From positions 1-64,000 of the forward strand of contig NZ_JAGQBF010000012.1 of NCBI RefSeq assembly GCF_024345495.1: 64,000 nucleotides of DNA, in the 5' to 3' direction. The notes under the pieces were generated by a model, which saw only the letters and a program-made list of their open reading frames with translations, made no database searches and had not been told where the DNA came from. Both the position numbers and the translations under genes were made by a program. Each line of letters starts with the position of its first letter. Positions within the stretch are counted from its first letter, which is position 1. This DNA comes from Synechococcus sp. RedBA-s. GTDB lineage: Bacteria; Cyanobacteriota; Cyanobacteriia; PCC-6307; Cyanobiaceae. This document shows positions 16,514 to 25,398 of this stretch, piece after piece.

Positions 16514-19500
16514 TCAGAAGGGGGTTCGGCCTGGTCCGCCAGCCCCACTGAGCTGGGGACGGAAGGGAGCGAAGGGCACCCCCGTACCCTTGAAGCCGAA
16601 GTCGTTGAGGCGGAGCCGCACCCCGCCGATGCCCTCATAGGGGCTGTAGAAGACGCTGAAGGCGTAGGCACGGCGCTGCCAGCGCAGTTCCACGTAGGAC
16701 CCGGTCAAGTCGCCGTAGTTCGGTGAGGAGGGGTCCACGTTGACGCCGATCCCCCCGTTGAACAGCAGCGGACCGGCGATCTGCTGGGTGAGCCCGATAC
16801 CCACCGTGCCCAGATCGACCGCCGCGTCGAAACCGAAGGGGCTGAGGCCATTGCGCAGGGTGATGCCGCCAGTGACCGTGAGCTGGGTGAAATCAAAGAA
16901 GCGCTTGTTGAAGTGCCCCAGGGTGAGGGTGGGTCCACCGGAGATCGAGAAGGTGTTCTGGTAGGTGCCGTCGCCGAAATAGGCCAGGCTCCCCGAAAGA
17001 TTGGTGTTCAGGGCCAGGCCAGGCACGATCGGCTCAGGGGAATAGCGCAGAGCCCCATTCGGCGTAGAGGGCAGGGCACGGCCACGCCAGAGCTGCAGAG
17101 AGCTGTTGAGTGATCCCACCGCGTTAGCACGCCAGAGCTGGGCAAAATTCGTGGATTCCTCTCCGTTGCTGAGGAATTCATTGCTCTGGTAGTTGCCAAG
17201 GCCCACCCGCCAGAAGTAGCGGTTGCTGAGCTTGCCCCAGTTGGGGAGGGTCTCTTCTTTCTCCAGGGAAGCGCCGTAGGCCGAATAGATGTCTTGCTCA
17301 CCGAGGGATCCATTCCAGATCCTGAAGCGGTAGGCACCGAAGAGACGGGCCGTGGTGGAGCCCACCAGGGGGAGATTGATGTTGCGATCCAGCTGGCCCC
17401 AGCTGCGGGTGCCGTTGGAGATGTTCTCAGGATTGAAGGTGGAGATGTCGAGGTTCAAGCTGGTGTCGAAACCCAGCAGTTGCGTCTTCAGCCGGGCTTC
17501 AAGGCCAAACAGATCACCCAGGGTGTTGTCCTGGCTGACCGTGGGGCCACCAGCCTGGCCGCCTGGGATGGGATAGCTGTCGGTGGTGCCTTGGTAGGCA
17601 CGCTCGAGCATGAACTGGGGCTCCAGTTGCAGGGTTCCCTTCTCGCCGATGCGGATCGGCCGCAGGCGGCGGCCCACGTAAATGCCATCGCGGTCTTCCT
17701 GATCGACCCCAAGCACCCAACGGTTCTCCACCTCCTGTTGCTTGCGGACACGCGTGCGCGAGGTCACGGGAATGGCGAGGCGGTCTTCCAGGATCAGCCG
17801 GTTGCGTCTGGAGGTGATCAGCAGGTCGCCGTTGGCATCCTGGTTGACCACCACCTGATCCGCATCCATCCACGACTGGGCCGGCGTGAAGGGGTCGTTG
17901 CTGAAGCTGGCCCGGTCGCTGCGCCAGCCGTTGGCGGTGAGTACGATCCTGGCCGCCTGATAGCGCAGATGGGTCAGGGTGCCCTGTACAGCCTGGGGAG
18001 TCTTTTCCGAGCTAAGCCGCCTGACCTGTGGTGGGCGGGACGGTCCGAAGTCGCTGTCCTGATCGGTGGCCACATCATCGTTACCACCGCCCTGACGACG
18101 GCGCTCGATCACCAGACCTTCCCGTTGCTGTACCCCGGAGATGCGCTGCTCGATGGCGGCGGCGGCGGCGGCGCGCTGACGCTCCTGCTCGCCCATGGCG
18201 CGGAACGACGCTGGACGCCGGGCCGGGGTGCTCTGGGCACCATCAGCCCGGCTGTCTGACGTCGACGGGTCTTGCGCCGGCACCTGTGCCTCACCGCCCA
18301 TGGCCACCTGCTCAAGCGCTTCTGGGAGGGAGCGGGGGCGATCTGGCGGCTCGGCTCCACGGTTGGGGCAGCCCTTGGCCGGACGCAGCGTGGCCTGCGG
18401 ATCCCCCTCGGGCGGTGGATCGCCGCCGAAGCGATAGCGCAGGCCCAGCAGGTAGGCGTTGCTGCCCTCCCTGACGCCGTTGTAGGTGCCGAAAGCGCCG
18501 GAGCGGTGGTGAATCCGCCCCACCATCGACCACTGAGGCGAGAAGGAGCCCTCGATCTCGAAACCCAGGTAATTGAGGAAGCGGGCCGACTTCTCCCGGT
18601 AGGTGTCCTCGTACTTGCTGAGGTTGGTGTTCAGGCTCACCCCCTGCACGAAGCCCAGGCTCAGCCAGGGTTGGAGCCAGGCCCGCAGTCCGATGCCGCC
18701 GGTGAACTCGCCGAAGGTCTGGGCGGAGGTGGAGAGGTTGGCCACCTCCGCGGACGTGAAAGGTCCGAGGTAACGACCGCCTTTCTGGGCCGAAGCCCAG
18801 TGCCCGAGCGCATTGAAATCGAGTTCAAGCGCGAAAGGGCCGGCCTTGATCAGTCGCTTCTGCAGCCCGGCGCCCAGCACCCGCTCCGGCCGGAAGACCC
18901 CCTGTCCGAAGAAGGTCTGGCCGAAATCGGAGTGGAACATCTGCCCGCCCCAGAGGGTGGCGCTCCAAGGGTGGGGGTGCCAGTCGGGAATCTCGGGCAG
19001 CAGCGTGGGGCAGGCGATCGGCTCGGGCTCAGGGAGCGGCTGGGAGGGGGGCTGCTCGATGTCGAGGTCTTCGAGGCTGGTCTCGAGGTCGAGAACGCCG
19101 TAGACGTCCTCCATCTCCCCTTCGCCCTCGATCAGGCCGTAGCGGAACAGGCTGCCCTGCAGATACTGCTGGCCACGCCAGAAGCGAACACTGCCCGTGG
19201 CGTAAAGGGTGCGGGTGGTGGTGTCGTATTCGATCCGATCCGCCATCAGCCGGCCACCGGCCAGCACGGCCTTGGCCTTGCCGGTGGCCACGTAGCGGTT
19301 GATCACCACGTCGAACCCCTGTTGATCGGCGCTGATCCCCAGTTCCTTGGGCGGGGTCCTGGTGACAGGGCCTGAAGGAGCGGGGTCGCTGGCCGCCGCC
19401 GCAGGCGGATCGGTCTCAGCGGGTTTTAACCCGAGCGGTTCGGGGCCAGTCGGTGCAGCGCCAGTCGGTTCAAGGCCAGATGGTTCGGCTGTGGCAGCCC

Positions 19501-19693
19501 CGGATTCAGCAGCGGTGCTGTGCTGCGGCGCGCTCGGAACGAGCGGATCGCCACTGCTGACGTCCGCACCGCTTTGAAGGGCAGGTGGGACGTCTGACTC
19601 GAGGGTCTGGGCCCGGCTCACCGCCGGTGTCGCCAGGGTTACCGCGCCCACAAGCCCGATGGTCCACCGGATAAGCCTTGCTGAGGGCACCAC
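16514..19693 (-). CDS. DUF3769 family outer-membrane protein (LptD/OstA-like)
   Basis: The very large protein (1059 residues) starts at GTG with a signal peptide ending near AVSRAQ. A proline/alanine-rich linker follows, then an OstA-like segment (about residues 115-205) with YVATGKAKAVLAGGRLMADR and ATGSVRFWRGQQYLQG. Long stretches rich in alternating polar and aromatic residues follow, typical of an outer-membrane beta-barrel. The end (GGVRLRLNDFGFKGTG...) matches the cyanobacterial DUF3769 family. By architecture it may act in LPS or other outer-membrane assembly, but this is inference. A low-complexity insertion with many Q/R/A residues lies near residues 480-540. It follows psbI on the same strand. 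Confidence 0.75.
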   Translation of the reverse strand: MVPSARLIRWTIGLVGAVTLATPAVSRAQTLESDVPPALQSGADVSSGDPLVPSAPQHSTAAESGAATAEPSGLEPTGAAPTGPEPLGLKPAETDPPAAAASDPAPSGPVTRTPPKELGISADQQGFDVVINRYVATGKAKAVLAGGRLMADRIEYDTTTRTLYATGSVRFWRGQQYLQGSLFRYGLIEGEGEMEDVYGVLDLETSLEDLDIEQPPSQPLPEPEPIACPTLLPEIPDWHPHPWSATLWGGQMFHSDFGQTFFGQGVFRPERVLGAGLQKRLIKAGPFALELDFNALGHWASAQKGGRYLGPFTSAEVANLSTSAQTFGEFTGGIGLRAWLQPWLSLGFVQGVSLNTNLSKYEDTYREKSARFLNYLGFEIEGSFSPQWSMVGRIHHRSGAFGTYNGVREGSNAYLLGLRYRFGGDPPPEGDPQATLRPAKGCPNRGAEPPDRPRSLPEALEQVAMGGEAQVPAQDPSTSDSRADGAQSTPARRPASFRAMGEQERQRAAAAAAIEQRISGVQQREGLVIERRRQGGGNDDVATDQDSDFGPSRPPQVRRLSSEKTPQAVQGTLTHLRYQAARIVLTANGWRSDRASFSNDPFTPAQSWMDADQVVVNQDANGDLLITSRRNRLILEDRLAIPVTSRTRVRKQQEVENRWVLGVDQEDRDGIYVGRRLRPIRIGEKGTLQLEPQFMLERAYQGTTDSYPIPGGQAGGPTVSQDNTLGDLFGLEARLKTQLLGFDTSLNLDISTFNPENISNGTRSWGQLDRNINLPLVGSTTARLFGAYRFRIWNGSLGEQDIYSAYGASLEKEETLPNWGKLSNRYFWRVGLGNYQSNEFLSNGEESTNFAQLWRANAVGSLNSSLQLWRGRALPSTPNGALRYSPEPIVPGLALNTNLSGSLAYFGDGTYQNTFSISGGPTLTLGHFNKRFFDFTQLTVTGGITLRNGLSPFGFDAAVDLGTVGIGLTQQIAGPLLFNGGIGVNVDPSSPNYGDLTGSYVELRWQRRAYAFSVFYSPYEGIGGVRLRLNDFGFKGTGVPFAPFRPQLSGAGGPGRTPF

Positions 19694-19790
19694 ATCTCCA
19701 AGACCGCGGCCGATCCTGCCATGCCCCCGCAGAGGCTGGTGCTCCGCTCAGGTGGGTTGGTTCAGTGACCCCACCTGGAGCCACTGACCC

Positions 19791-19910
19791 TCAGTCTTCG
19801 AGGTCCTTGCGGCTGGGGGTGCGGCTGGGATCGCTGGCCAGGAAGCCGAAGACGAAGATGCCGATGAAGAAGAAAACGACCGAGTAAACGGAGATCTTGA
19901 GGGCGAGCAT
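19791..19910 (-). CDS. psbI: Photosystem II reaction-centre protein I
   Basis: This short gene encodes 39 residues: [20 protein letters not shown] followed by [19 protein letters not shown]. It has the single transmembrane helix and the conserved SDPxRxPxRKDLE tail of PsbI, a small subunit next to D1 in photosystem II. It lies upstream of the DUF3769 gene on the same strand, and is divergent from the alpha-mannosidase gene. Confidence 0.95.
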   Translation of the reverse strand: MLALKISVYSVVFFFIGIFVFGFLASDPSRTPSRKDLED

Positions 19911-20011
19911 GGTTCCGTCCGGCGGGTGACAGGGAGTGACAGGCGCCAGGTGGGGCCTGAACGACCCTGCGGCAGCGGCATCATCCTATGGGTCACTGAT
20001 GGCCGGGATCG

Positions 20012-23000
20012 ATGACGCAGGCCCTGGACCCCCAGCTTCCCCCTGAGATTGAAACGTTTCGATCACGTTCGAGACTCGACCTGCTCGCCGCCTGGCAGAG
20101 GCAGGGCGCTGATGGCTCCTGGCAGGGCGCCCTGGCCGACCCCTGGGCCCGGCTGCATCGCCCCGACTGGCATGCCCGCGGGCTGATCGCCTGGCCGCGG
20201 GGTGGACAGACCCAGCGCCTGGTGCAGGAGCTGAGCTGTCCCCCCGGTTGGCGTGGCCGGGCTCCGGCGCTGGCCCGTCTGGCCCTGCGCTGGTGGGCTG
20301 ATGCCGCCGAACTCCGGGTCGACGGCCGCACCGTTCACCGCGGTGATCTCTTTGACAGCTCCTGCCGCTGGGCCCTGCCGCAGCGCTGGTGGGAGGGGGA
20401 GCCGCTGCGCCTGGAGCTGGAGCTGCGCAGCCCGCTCCACGACGACGGCGCCCTGATGCTCAGCCGGATCGAGGCGGAGCCCCTGGATCCGGCTGACCCG
20501 GATGGTCTGCTGGTGGCCACGCGGCTGGAGCTGGAGCAGCTGCGCCAGGCCGCGCCTGCTGGACCGCCCGGTTCGTTCCACCTGCTCGGCCATGCTCACC
20601 TTGATCTGGCCTGGCTCTGGCCTGTGGCCGACACCTGGCAGGCCGCCGAGCGCACCTTCCGCTCGGCCCTCGATCTGATCGAGCAGCACCGGGACCTTCA
20701 CTTCGGCCATTCCACGCCGGCGCTCTACGCCTGGCTGGAGCGTCACCGGCCCGAGCTGTTCGAGCGGATCCGCGCCGCCATGCGCGCCGGCCGCTGGGAG
20801 CCGATCAATGGCCCCTGGGTGGAGAGCGATTGTGTGCTCCTCGATTCCGCCTCGCTGCTGAGGCAGTTCCAGGAGGGGCAGGCCTACAGCCGCCAGACCT
20901 TCCCCGAGTGGGAGCACCAGCTGGCCTGGCTGCCCGACAGCTTCGGCTTCGCCGCCGGCCTGCCGGCGGTGGCGGCGGCCACCGGTGTGCGCTGGTTCTG
21001 CACCCACAAGCTGGCCTGGAACGCCACCAACCCTTTCCCCCACCGGCTCTTCCGCTGGCGCAGCCGCTGTGGCGCCGAGGTGCTGGCCCTGATGAGCGCC
21101 CCGATCGGCACCGATGGCGATCCCCTGGCAATGGAGCGCTACCGGCTGGAGTGGCAGGCGGCCACGGGCGACGCCGAGGCCCTGTGGCTGCCGGGGGTGG
21201 GGGACCACGGCGGCGGGCCGACCCGCGAGTTGCTGGAACAACTGGACCTCTGGCGTGACGACGAGGCCACAGCACCCCAGCGGCACGGCACCCTGCGCGA
21301 CTACCTGCAGCGGCTGGAGCCCCTGGGCGCCCAGCTGCCCGTCTGGCGCGATGAGCTCTACCTGGAGCTGCACCGGGGCTGCGCCACCAGCCGCCCCGAC
21401 CAGAAGCGCCACAACCGCAGCCTGGAGCGGTTGCTGCGCGAGGCCGATCTCGCCAGCGCACTGCTGGGGGAGCCAGCCAATCCTGCGGAGCCGGATGGCT
21501 GGCGGGAGCTGCTGTTTCAGCAATTCCACGACATCCTGCCGGGCACCTCCATCCCGGAGGTGTTCGAGCAGGCCGAACCCCAGTGGCGGGCGGCTCGCCG
21601 CCAGGCATCCCGCCGCCGCGACAGGGCGCTTCGGGCCTGGCTGGAGCCCGCTGGGGCCAAGGCCCAGGAGCAGGGCTGTGAGGTTGAGCGGGGCGGCGAG
21701 GCGGAACCGTGGTGGTGGGTTCAGCTGCAGCCCCTGCCGCCGGCCCCCCTCACCCTGCGCCTGCCTTCGGGCCACTGGAGCCTTGGGGGGCAGCCCCTGC
21801 CCTCGCAGGCCGCCCCATCGGGCGGCCACTGGGTGCAGCTGCCCTCCCCCGGCGGTGTGGTGGCCCTCCAGCTCAGCCGTCAACGCCAGCCGCCTGGGGC
21901 GCTGCCGCCGCTGGCCGCTGCCGCCTCGATCGTCAATCCGGTACGGCTGGAGAGACTTGGGGCCGGCGAGCGCTGGCGTCTGGGCAATGGCCTGCTCTGG
22001 GCCCAGCTCGGCCCCCTCGGCCTTGAGCAGCTCTGGGGGGGCGACCACAGTCCCCAGCTGGCCGAGCCGCTGCAATGGCGCCGCTGGATCGATCGCGGTG
22101 AGTTCTGGGATGCCTGGGATCTGGCCGCCGACTACCGCCAGCACCCCCTGCCCCTGCACTGGGAGCCGGGCCCGATGCAGGCGGAGGTGGGTCCGCTTTG
22201 CAGCCGCCTGGTCTGGCGCGGCTGCTGCGGCGCCAGCGCCCTGCGCCTCGATCTGCAGCTGCGGGCCGGTTGCCCATGGCTGGAGCTCAACCTGCGGGTC
22301 GACTGGCGCCAGCGCCATGAACTGCTGCGCCTGGAGCTGCCGCTGCAGCATCAGGCCGTGCGCTGGGCCGCCGACACCAGTGCGGGCGTGATCGAGCGGA
22401 TCGCGGCGACCGCCACGGCACGGGAAGCCAGTCGCTGGGAGGTGCCGGCCATCAGCTGGCTGGCGAGTCAGGCCGCAAGCGGTGGCCTGGCGGTGCTGCT
22501 CGATGGGCCCCAGGGGGTTTCCTGCAGCCCTGAGGCCCTCGGGGTTTCGTTGCTGCGTGGGCCCACCTGGCCCGATCCCGGGGCCGACAACGGACCCCAG
22601 CGCCTGCGTCTGGCGCTGATGCCCTGTGCCCAGGGCTGGCGCCAGGCCGGGGTGGCGGCGGCGGCGGTGCGTTTCCGCGAGCCCTGCTGGCTGAGGCCGG
22701 TCGAAAGCTCGGCCACTGCCCTTGGCTCGGCTCAGGGCTTAGCCAAAGTCGCTGTGCCTGGGTCGGTGCTGCGGCTGGGGCATCCCGACCTGCGCCTGAT
22801 CAGCCTCGCCAGCGAAGGCGAAGGCCTGGCGCGGCTGACTGTGCAGAACCTCTCCCCCTGCCGTCGCTGGCTTGAGCTGGCAGGCCAGTGGGAGGTGCTG
22901 GAGCGGATCGACGGGCTGGGGGCTCCCCTGACGGCGGCGAGCGGAGCAGAGACTGCCAGTTCAGCCGATGGAGACATCACCCGCTTGGCGCCTTGGCAGC

Positions 23001-23047
23001 TGGCCAGCTGGCGGATCAGTCGTCGTGGTCGTCGAAAGGATCCGTGA
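20012..23047 (+). CDS. Glycoside hydrolase family 38 alpha-mannosidase
   Basis: The 1011-residue protein resembles GH38 alpha-mannosidases. The zinc-binding motif GHAHLDLAWLWP (H194, H196, D198) is followed by the catalytic nucleophile region LPDSFGFAAGLPAV (D309), FCTHKLAWNATNPFPHRLF, GVGDHGGGPTRELL and QQFHDILPGTS. The second half is the beta-sandwich typical of the family. No signal peptide is seen, so it probably acts in the cytoplasm on mannosides or glycerol-linked mannose compounds. It is wedged between psbI and psbN, and its last 32 bases overlap psbN on the opposite strand. Confidence 0.9.
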   Translation: MTQALDPQLPPEIETFRSRSRLDLLAAWQRQGADGSWQGALADPWARLHRPDWHARGLIAWPRGGQTQRLVQELSCPPGWRGRAPALARLALRWWADAAELRVDGRTVHRGDLFDSSCRWALPQRWWEGEPLRLELELRSPLHDDGALMLSRIEAEPLDPADPDGLLVATRLELEQLRQAAPAGPPGSFHLLGHAHLDLAWLWPVADTWQAAERTFRSALDLIEQHRDLHFGHSTPALYAWLERHRPELFERIRAAMRAGRWEPINGPWVESDCVLLDSASLLRQFQEGQAYSRQTFPEWEHQLAWLPDSFGFAAGLPAVAAATGVRWFCTHKLAWNATNPFPHRLFRWRSRCGAEVLALMSAPIGTDGDPLAMERYRLEWQAATGDAEALWLPGVGDHGGGPTRELLEQLDLWRDDEATAPQRHGTLRDYLQRLEPLGAQLPVWRDELYLELHRGCATSRPDQKRHNRSLERLLREADLASALLGEPANPAEPDGWRELLFQQFHDILPGTSIPEVFEQAEPQWRAARRQASRRRDRALRAWLEPAGAKAQEQGCEVERGGEAEPWWWVQLQPLPPAPLTLRLPSGHWSLGGQPLPSQAAPSGGHWVQLPSPGGVVALQLSRQRQPPGALPPLAAAASIVNPVRLERLGAGERWRLGNGLLWAQLGPLGLEQLWGGDHSPQLAEPLQWRRWIDRGEFWDAWDLAADYRQHPLPLHWEPGPMQAEVGPLCSRLVWRGCCGASALRLDLQLRAGCPWLELNLRVDWRQRHELLRLELPLQHQAVRWAADTSAGVIERIAATATAREASRWEVPAISWLASQAASGGLAVLLDGPQGVSCSPEALGVSLLRGPTWPDPGADNGPQRLRLALMPCAQGWRQAGVAAAAVRFREPCWLRPVESSATALGSAQGLAKVAVPGSVLRLGHPDLRLISLASEGEGLARLTVQNLSPCRRWLELAGQWEVLERIDGLGAPLTAASGAETASSADGDITRLAPWQLASWRISRRGRRKDP

Positions 23048-23156
23048 GCTGCTTGGAGGGTGGGCCGAAGGCGGTATAGACACCGAAGCCGGTGAGGGCA
23101 AGGAGCGCCACCAAAACGGTGATCGCCACAGAGATGGCTGGGGAGGTTTCGCTCAA
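23016..23156 (-). CDS. psbN: Photosystem II assembly protein PsbN
   Basis: This short gene encodes 46 residues starting, from a TTG codon, (M)SETSPAISVAITVLVALLA and ending ...GFGVYTAFGPPSKQLTDPF then DDHDD. The conserved GFGVYTAFGPPS motif and acidic tail identify PsbN, which helps early photosystem II reaction-centre assembly. No ATG or GTG is available at the right place, so TTG 23156 is the likely start. It is divergent from psbH, as is usual, and overlaps the end of the mannosidase gene by 32 bases. Confidence 0.9.
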   Translation of the reverse strand: MSETSPAISVAITVLVALLALTGFGVYTAFGPPSKQLTDPFDDHDD

Positions 23157-23347
23157 GGGTGGTGTCTGGGGAGGGACAGGCCGGACTCAGGCCGGGTTGC
23201 GGCGGCGCGGCTTCAGGCAGCGATGGCGGCAGGCGGAGCCCCGAGGGTTCGCCGGTCCGTCACAACTGCGGATGAGGGCTGCACCTGCCGCCGCTCGACC
23301 CTTACAGTAACGGTCTTGACCCCTGTGCCAGAGAGGACACCACAGCC

Positions 23348-23548
23348 ATGGCTCAACGCACTCCCCTGGGAAACCTGCTGCGTCCCCTGAACTCGGAGTA
23401 CGGCAAGGTCGTGCCCGGCTGGGGAACCACTCCGGTCATGGGCATCTTCATGGCGCTGTTCCTGGTCTTTCTTCTGGTGATCCTCCAGCTCTACAACCGT
23501 TCCCTGCTCCTCGACGGCATCACCGTCAACTGGAACGGCATGGGCTGA
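23348..23548 (+). CDS. psbH: Photosystem II protein PsbH
   Basis: The 66-residue protein begins [20 protein letters not shown] and continues [18 protein letters not shown] with one transmembrane helix and a short lumenal tail. This is the standard PsbH layout, stabilising the QB/bicarbonate side of photosystem II. Its 191-bp divergent spacer with psbN holds both promoters. The next gene, tatA-like, is 50 bases downstream. Confidence 0.97.
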   Translation: MAQRTPLGNLLRPLNSEYGKVVPGWGTTPVMGIFMALFLVFLLVILQLYNRSLLLDGITVNWNGMG

Positions 23549-23598
23549 TCGTCGGGATCATCACTTCGCCGCTGCTCCTCACCTGAGACCTCTCCTCC

Positions 23599-23970
23599 AT
23601 GAACTTCTTCGGGATCGGTCTGCCGGAGATGGCGGTGATCGCCGCCATTGGCCTGCTGGTTTTTGGACCCAAGCGCCTGCCTGAGCTGGGCCGCAGCCTG
23701 GGCCGTACCCTCAAGGGTTTCCAATCGGCCTCAAGGGAGTTTGAGCAGGAGTTCCGCAAGGCTGTCGACACGGAAACCGTTTCGGCCACCAGCCTGGGTT
23801 CCGAAGCCTTGGCGGCCGAACCCCTGGCCGCGGCCGCGAATTCTTTGCCAGCCCCGGATAACAGCCCAGAGGCCAGCGCTGCCGAAGCCCATGCCGGAAC
23901 CGGGGTTGTGGCGGCTGTCGCTGAGCCGCAGGACCTGCCCTCTCCCAACGCCTTCTCCTCCTCCAGCTGA
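23599..23970 (+). CDS. tatA: Twin-arginine translocase TatA/TatE family protein
   Basis: The 123-residue protein starts MNFFGIGLPEMAVIAAIGLL, giving a short lumen-side segment and a transmembrane helix. The invariant FGPKRLPELGRSLG amphipathic helix follows, then an extended acidic/alanine-rich tail. It forms part of the Tat channel for folded proteins in plasma and thylakoid membranes. The TatA versus TatB/Hcf106 distinction cannot be made from sequence alone, but the GLPEM start is TatA-like. Confidence 0.88.
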   Translation: MNFFGIGLPEMAVIAAIGLLVFGPKRLPELGRSLGRTLKGFQSASREFEQEFRKAVDTETVSATSLGSEALAAEPLAAAANSLPAPDNSPEASAAEAHAGTGVVAAVAEPQDLPSPNAFSSSS

Positions 23971-24020
23971 GCGTTGGTGCTGAAACCCGCTGTCTGCCTG
24001 TCCCCAGGCGGCCGTCTGCG

Positions 24021-24647
24021 ATGACCTCCACCGCTGCAGCATCGGCCGACCTGCAGCTGCTGGTCGGTCTCGGCAATCCCGGCGCGAAGTACGACCAGAC
24101 CCGCCACAACGTGGGCTTCATGGCCCTCGATCAGCTCGCCCGCCGTGAGGGGGCCTCCTTCCGGGCCAACGGCAAGCTGCAGGGAACCATCGCCGACCTC
24201 GGTCAGGGCTCCGATCGCCTGCGGCTGCTCAAGCCCAGCACCTTCATGAATGACAGCGGCCGCTCGATTAGGGCCACGCTCGACTGGTTCGGCTTGCGCC
24301 CCGAGCAGATGCTGGTGCTGGTGGATGACATGGATCTGCCCCTGGGGCGCCTGCGCCTGCGCCGCTCCGGCAGTGCCGGCGGCCACAACGGCCTGCGCAG
24401 CACCATCAGCCACCTGGGCAGCCAGGACTTCGCCCGCCTGCGCATCGGCATCGGTGCCCCGGCCCTGGACCCAGCCCTGCGCAAAGCCCGTACGATCTCC
24501 CATGTGCTGGGTCGCTTTGAGGCCGACGAGCTGCCCTTGCTGCAGCAGGTGCTGATCGAGGTGCTCGATGGTGTCAGCTTCACCCGCCGCTGGGGATATG
24601 AGCGGGCGGCCACGCGCCTGAACAGTTTTCAACCCACCCCTGGTTGA
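24021..24647 (+). CDS. pth: Peptidyl-tRNA hydrolase
   Basis: The 208-residue enzyme releases peptides from prematurely detached peptidyl-tRNA. It shows LLVGLGNPGAKYDQTRHNVGF with the catalytic histidine (RHNVGF), KPSTFMNDSGRS, VLVDDMDLPLGRLRLRRSGS and the AGGHNGLRSTI motif. The first nine or so residues precede the conserved domain. It is 50 bases downstream of tatA and 36 upstream of the DUF3146 gene, probably in one transcript. Confidence 0.95.
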   Translation: MTSTAAASADLQLLVGLGNPGAKYDQTRHNVGFMALDQLARREGASFRANGKLQGTIADLGQGSDRLRLLKPSTFMNDSGRSIRATLDWFGLRPEQMLVLVDDMDLPLGRLRLRRSGSAGGHNGLRSTISHLGSQDFARLRIGIGAPALDPALRKARTISHVLGRFEADELPLLQQVLIEVLDGVSFTRRWGYERAATRLNSFQPTPG

Positions 24648-24683
24648 CGCTGGCTTCACCTCCACGCTCCATGACCTGATCCC

Positions 24684-24941
24684 TTGAGCCGCCTGCCCGC
24701 CACCACCGCCCAGTTGCGGGTGCTGCACCAGAGCTTCAGCCATCAGCTGCTGGAGGGGGAGGTGGCCGCCGGCGGCTTCCACTGGACCTTCTGCTGGGCC
24801 TTCGGCCGCGGAGAGCTCACGGTGGAGCCCTCCCTGGGCCGTGCCCTGATCCAGGACGCCCTACTGCGCTTTCTGTTGCAGGTGGACTATCAGCTTGAGC
24901 CCGGCGGTGACTATGCCTTCACCGTGCGGGCCAAGTTCTAG
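24684..24941 (+). CDS. DUF3146 family protein
   Basis: The 85-residue soluble protein starts at TTG 24684 (SRLPATTAQLRVLHQSFSHQ) and ends LEPGGDYAFTVRAKF. This matches the small cyanobacterial DUF3146 family of unknown function. An ATG slightly upstream runs into a stop, so TTG is the only reasonable start. It is convergent with the YqgF-like gene, 7 bases apart. Confidence 0.75.
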   Translation: MSRLPATTAQLRVLHQSFSHQLLEGEVAAGGFHWTFCWAFGRGELTVEPSLGRALIQDALLRFLLQVDYQLEPGGDYAFTVRAKF

Positions 24942-24948
24942 GGCCGCT

Positions 24949-25398
24949 TCAACGGGTCTCCGGCGCCTTAGCCAGGGGGTGGCCCAGCTGTCGCTCCAGC
25001 AGCAGCTGGGCCACCACGTCATCCCAGTCGCGGGGTGGCTGACGCAGGCCCTGGGGCAACAGCCGCCGCCAGCCGCGGGGCTGGTGCAGGTCCCAGAAGC
25101 GCTCTCTGGCGGCCAGGGTTGAGCCATACTCCTCCACCAGCAGCACTGGTGCCAGCGGCTCCAGCCTCCGCCGCCAGAGGGCGCTGCCGGTACCGTTGCC
25201 AAGGATCACCGCGGTCACTTCGCCCTGGCTGAGCCAGGCTTCCAGTCGGTCCCAGGCCTGCTCAGGGGGGATCACCAGCGCTTCGAGTAGCCGCCGCCTG
25301 GCCCGGTCGGTGCGCACCAGACCACATTTGCTGCGACCTGGATCAAGTCCGGCCAGGGCGCCCTGGCTGGGCAGCTCCGGGGCGGGCGGCGGCGTCAT
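24949..25398 (-). CDS. RNase H-fold protein of the YqgF/RuvX type
   Basis: The 149-residue protein has the RNase H-like beginning GLDPGRSKCGLVRTD, with the first catalytic aspartate. Then come VILGNGTGS, LVEEYGSTLAARERFW and a final DWDDVVAQLLLERQLGHPL with the late aspartates. YqgF-like proteins process pre-16S rRNA or resolve junctions, and this one is a divergent cyanobacterial member, so the exact role is open. Its ATG overlaps the stop of the DUF3084 gene by 4 bases, a translational-coupling arrangement. Confidence 0.7.
   Translation of the reverse strand: MTPPPAPELPSQGALAGLDPGRSKCGLVRTDRARRRLLEALVIPPEQAWDRLEAWLSQGEVTAVILGNGTGSALWRRRLEPLAPVLLVEEYGSTLAARERFWDLHQPRGWRRLLPQGLRQPPRDWDDVVAQLLLERQLGHPLAKAPETR

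Noticed and set aside
20063-22351. Long minus-strand open frame (762 codons) opposite the mannosidase
   Set aside because: It is antisense to an unambiguous GH38 gene, has high A/G/Q content and no recognisable domain. High-GC DNA produces such shadows.
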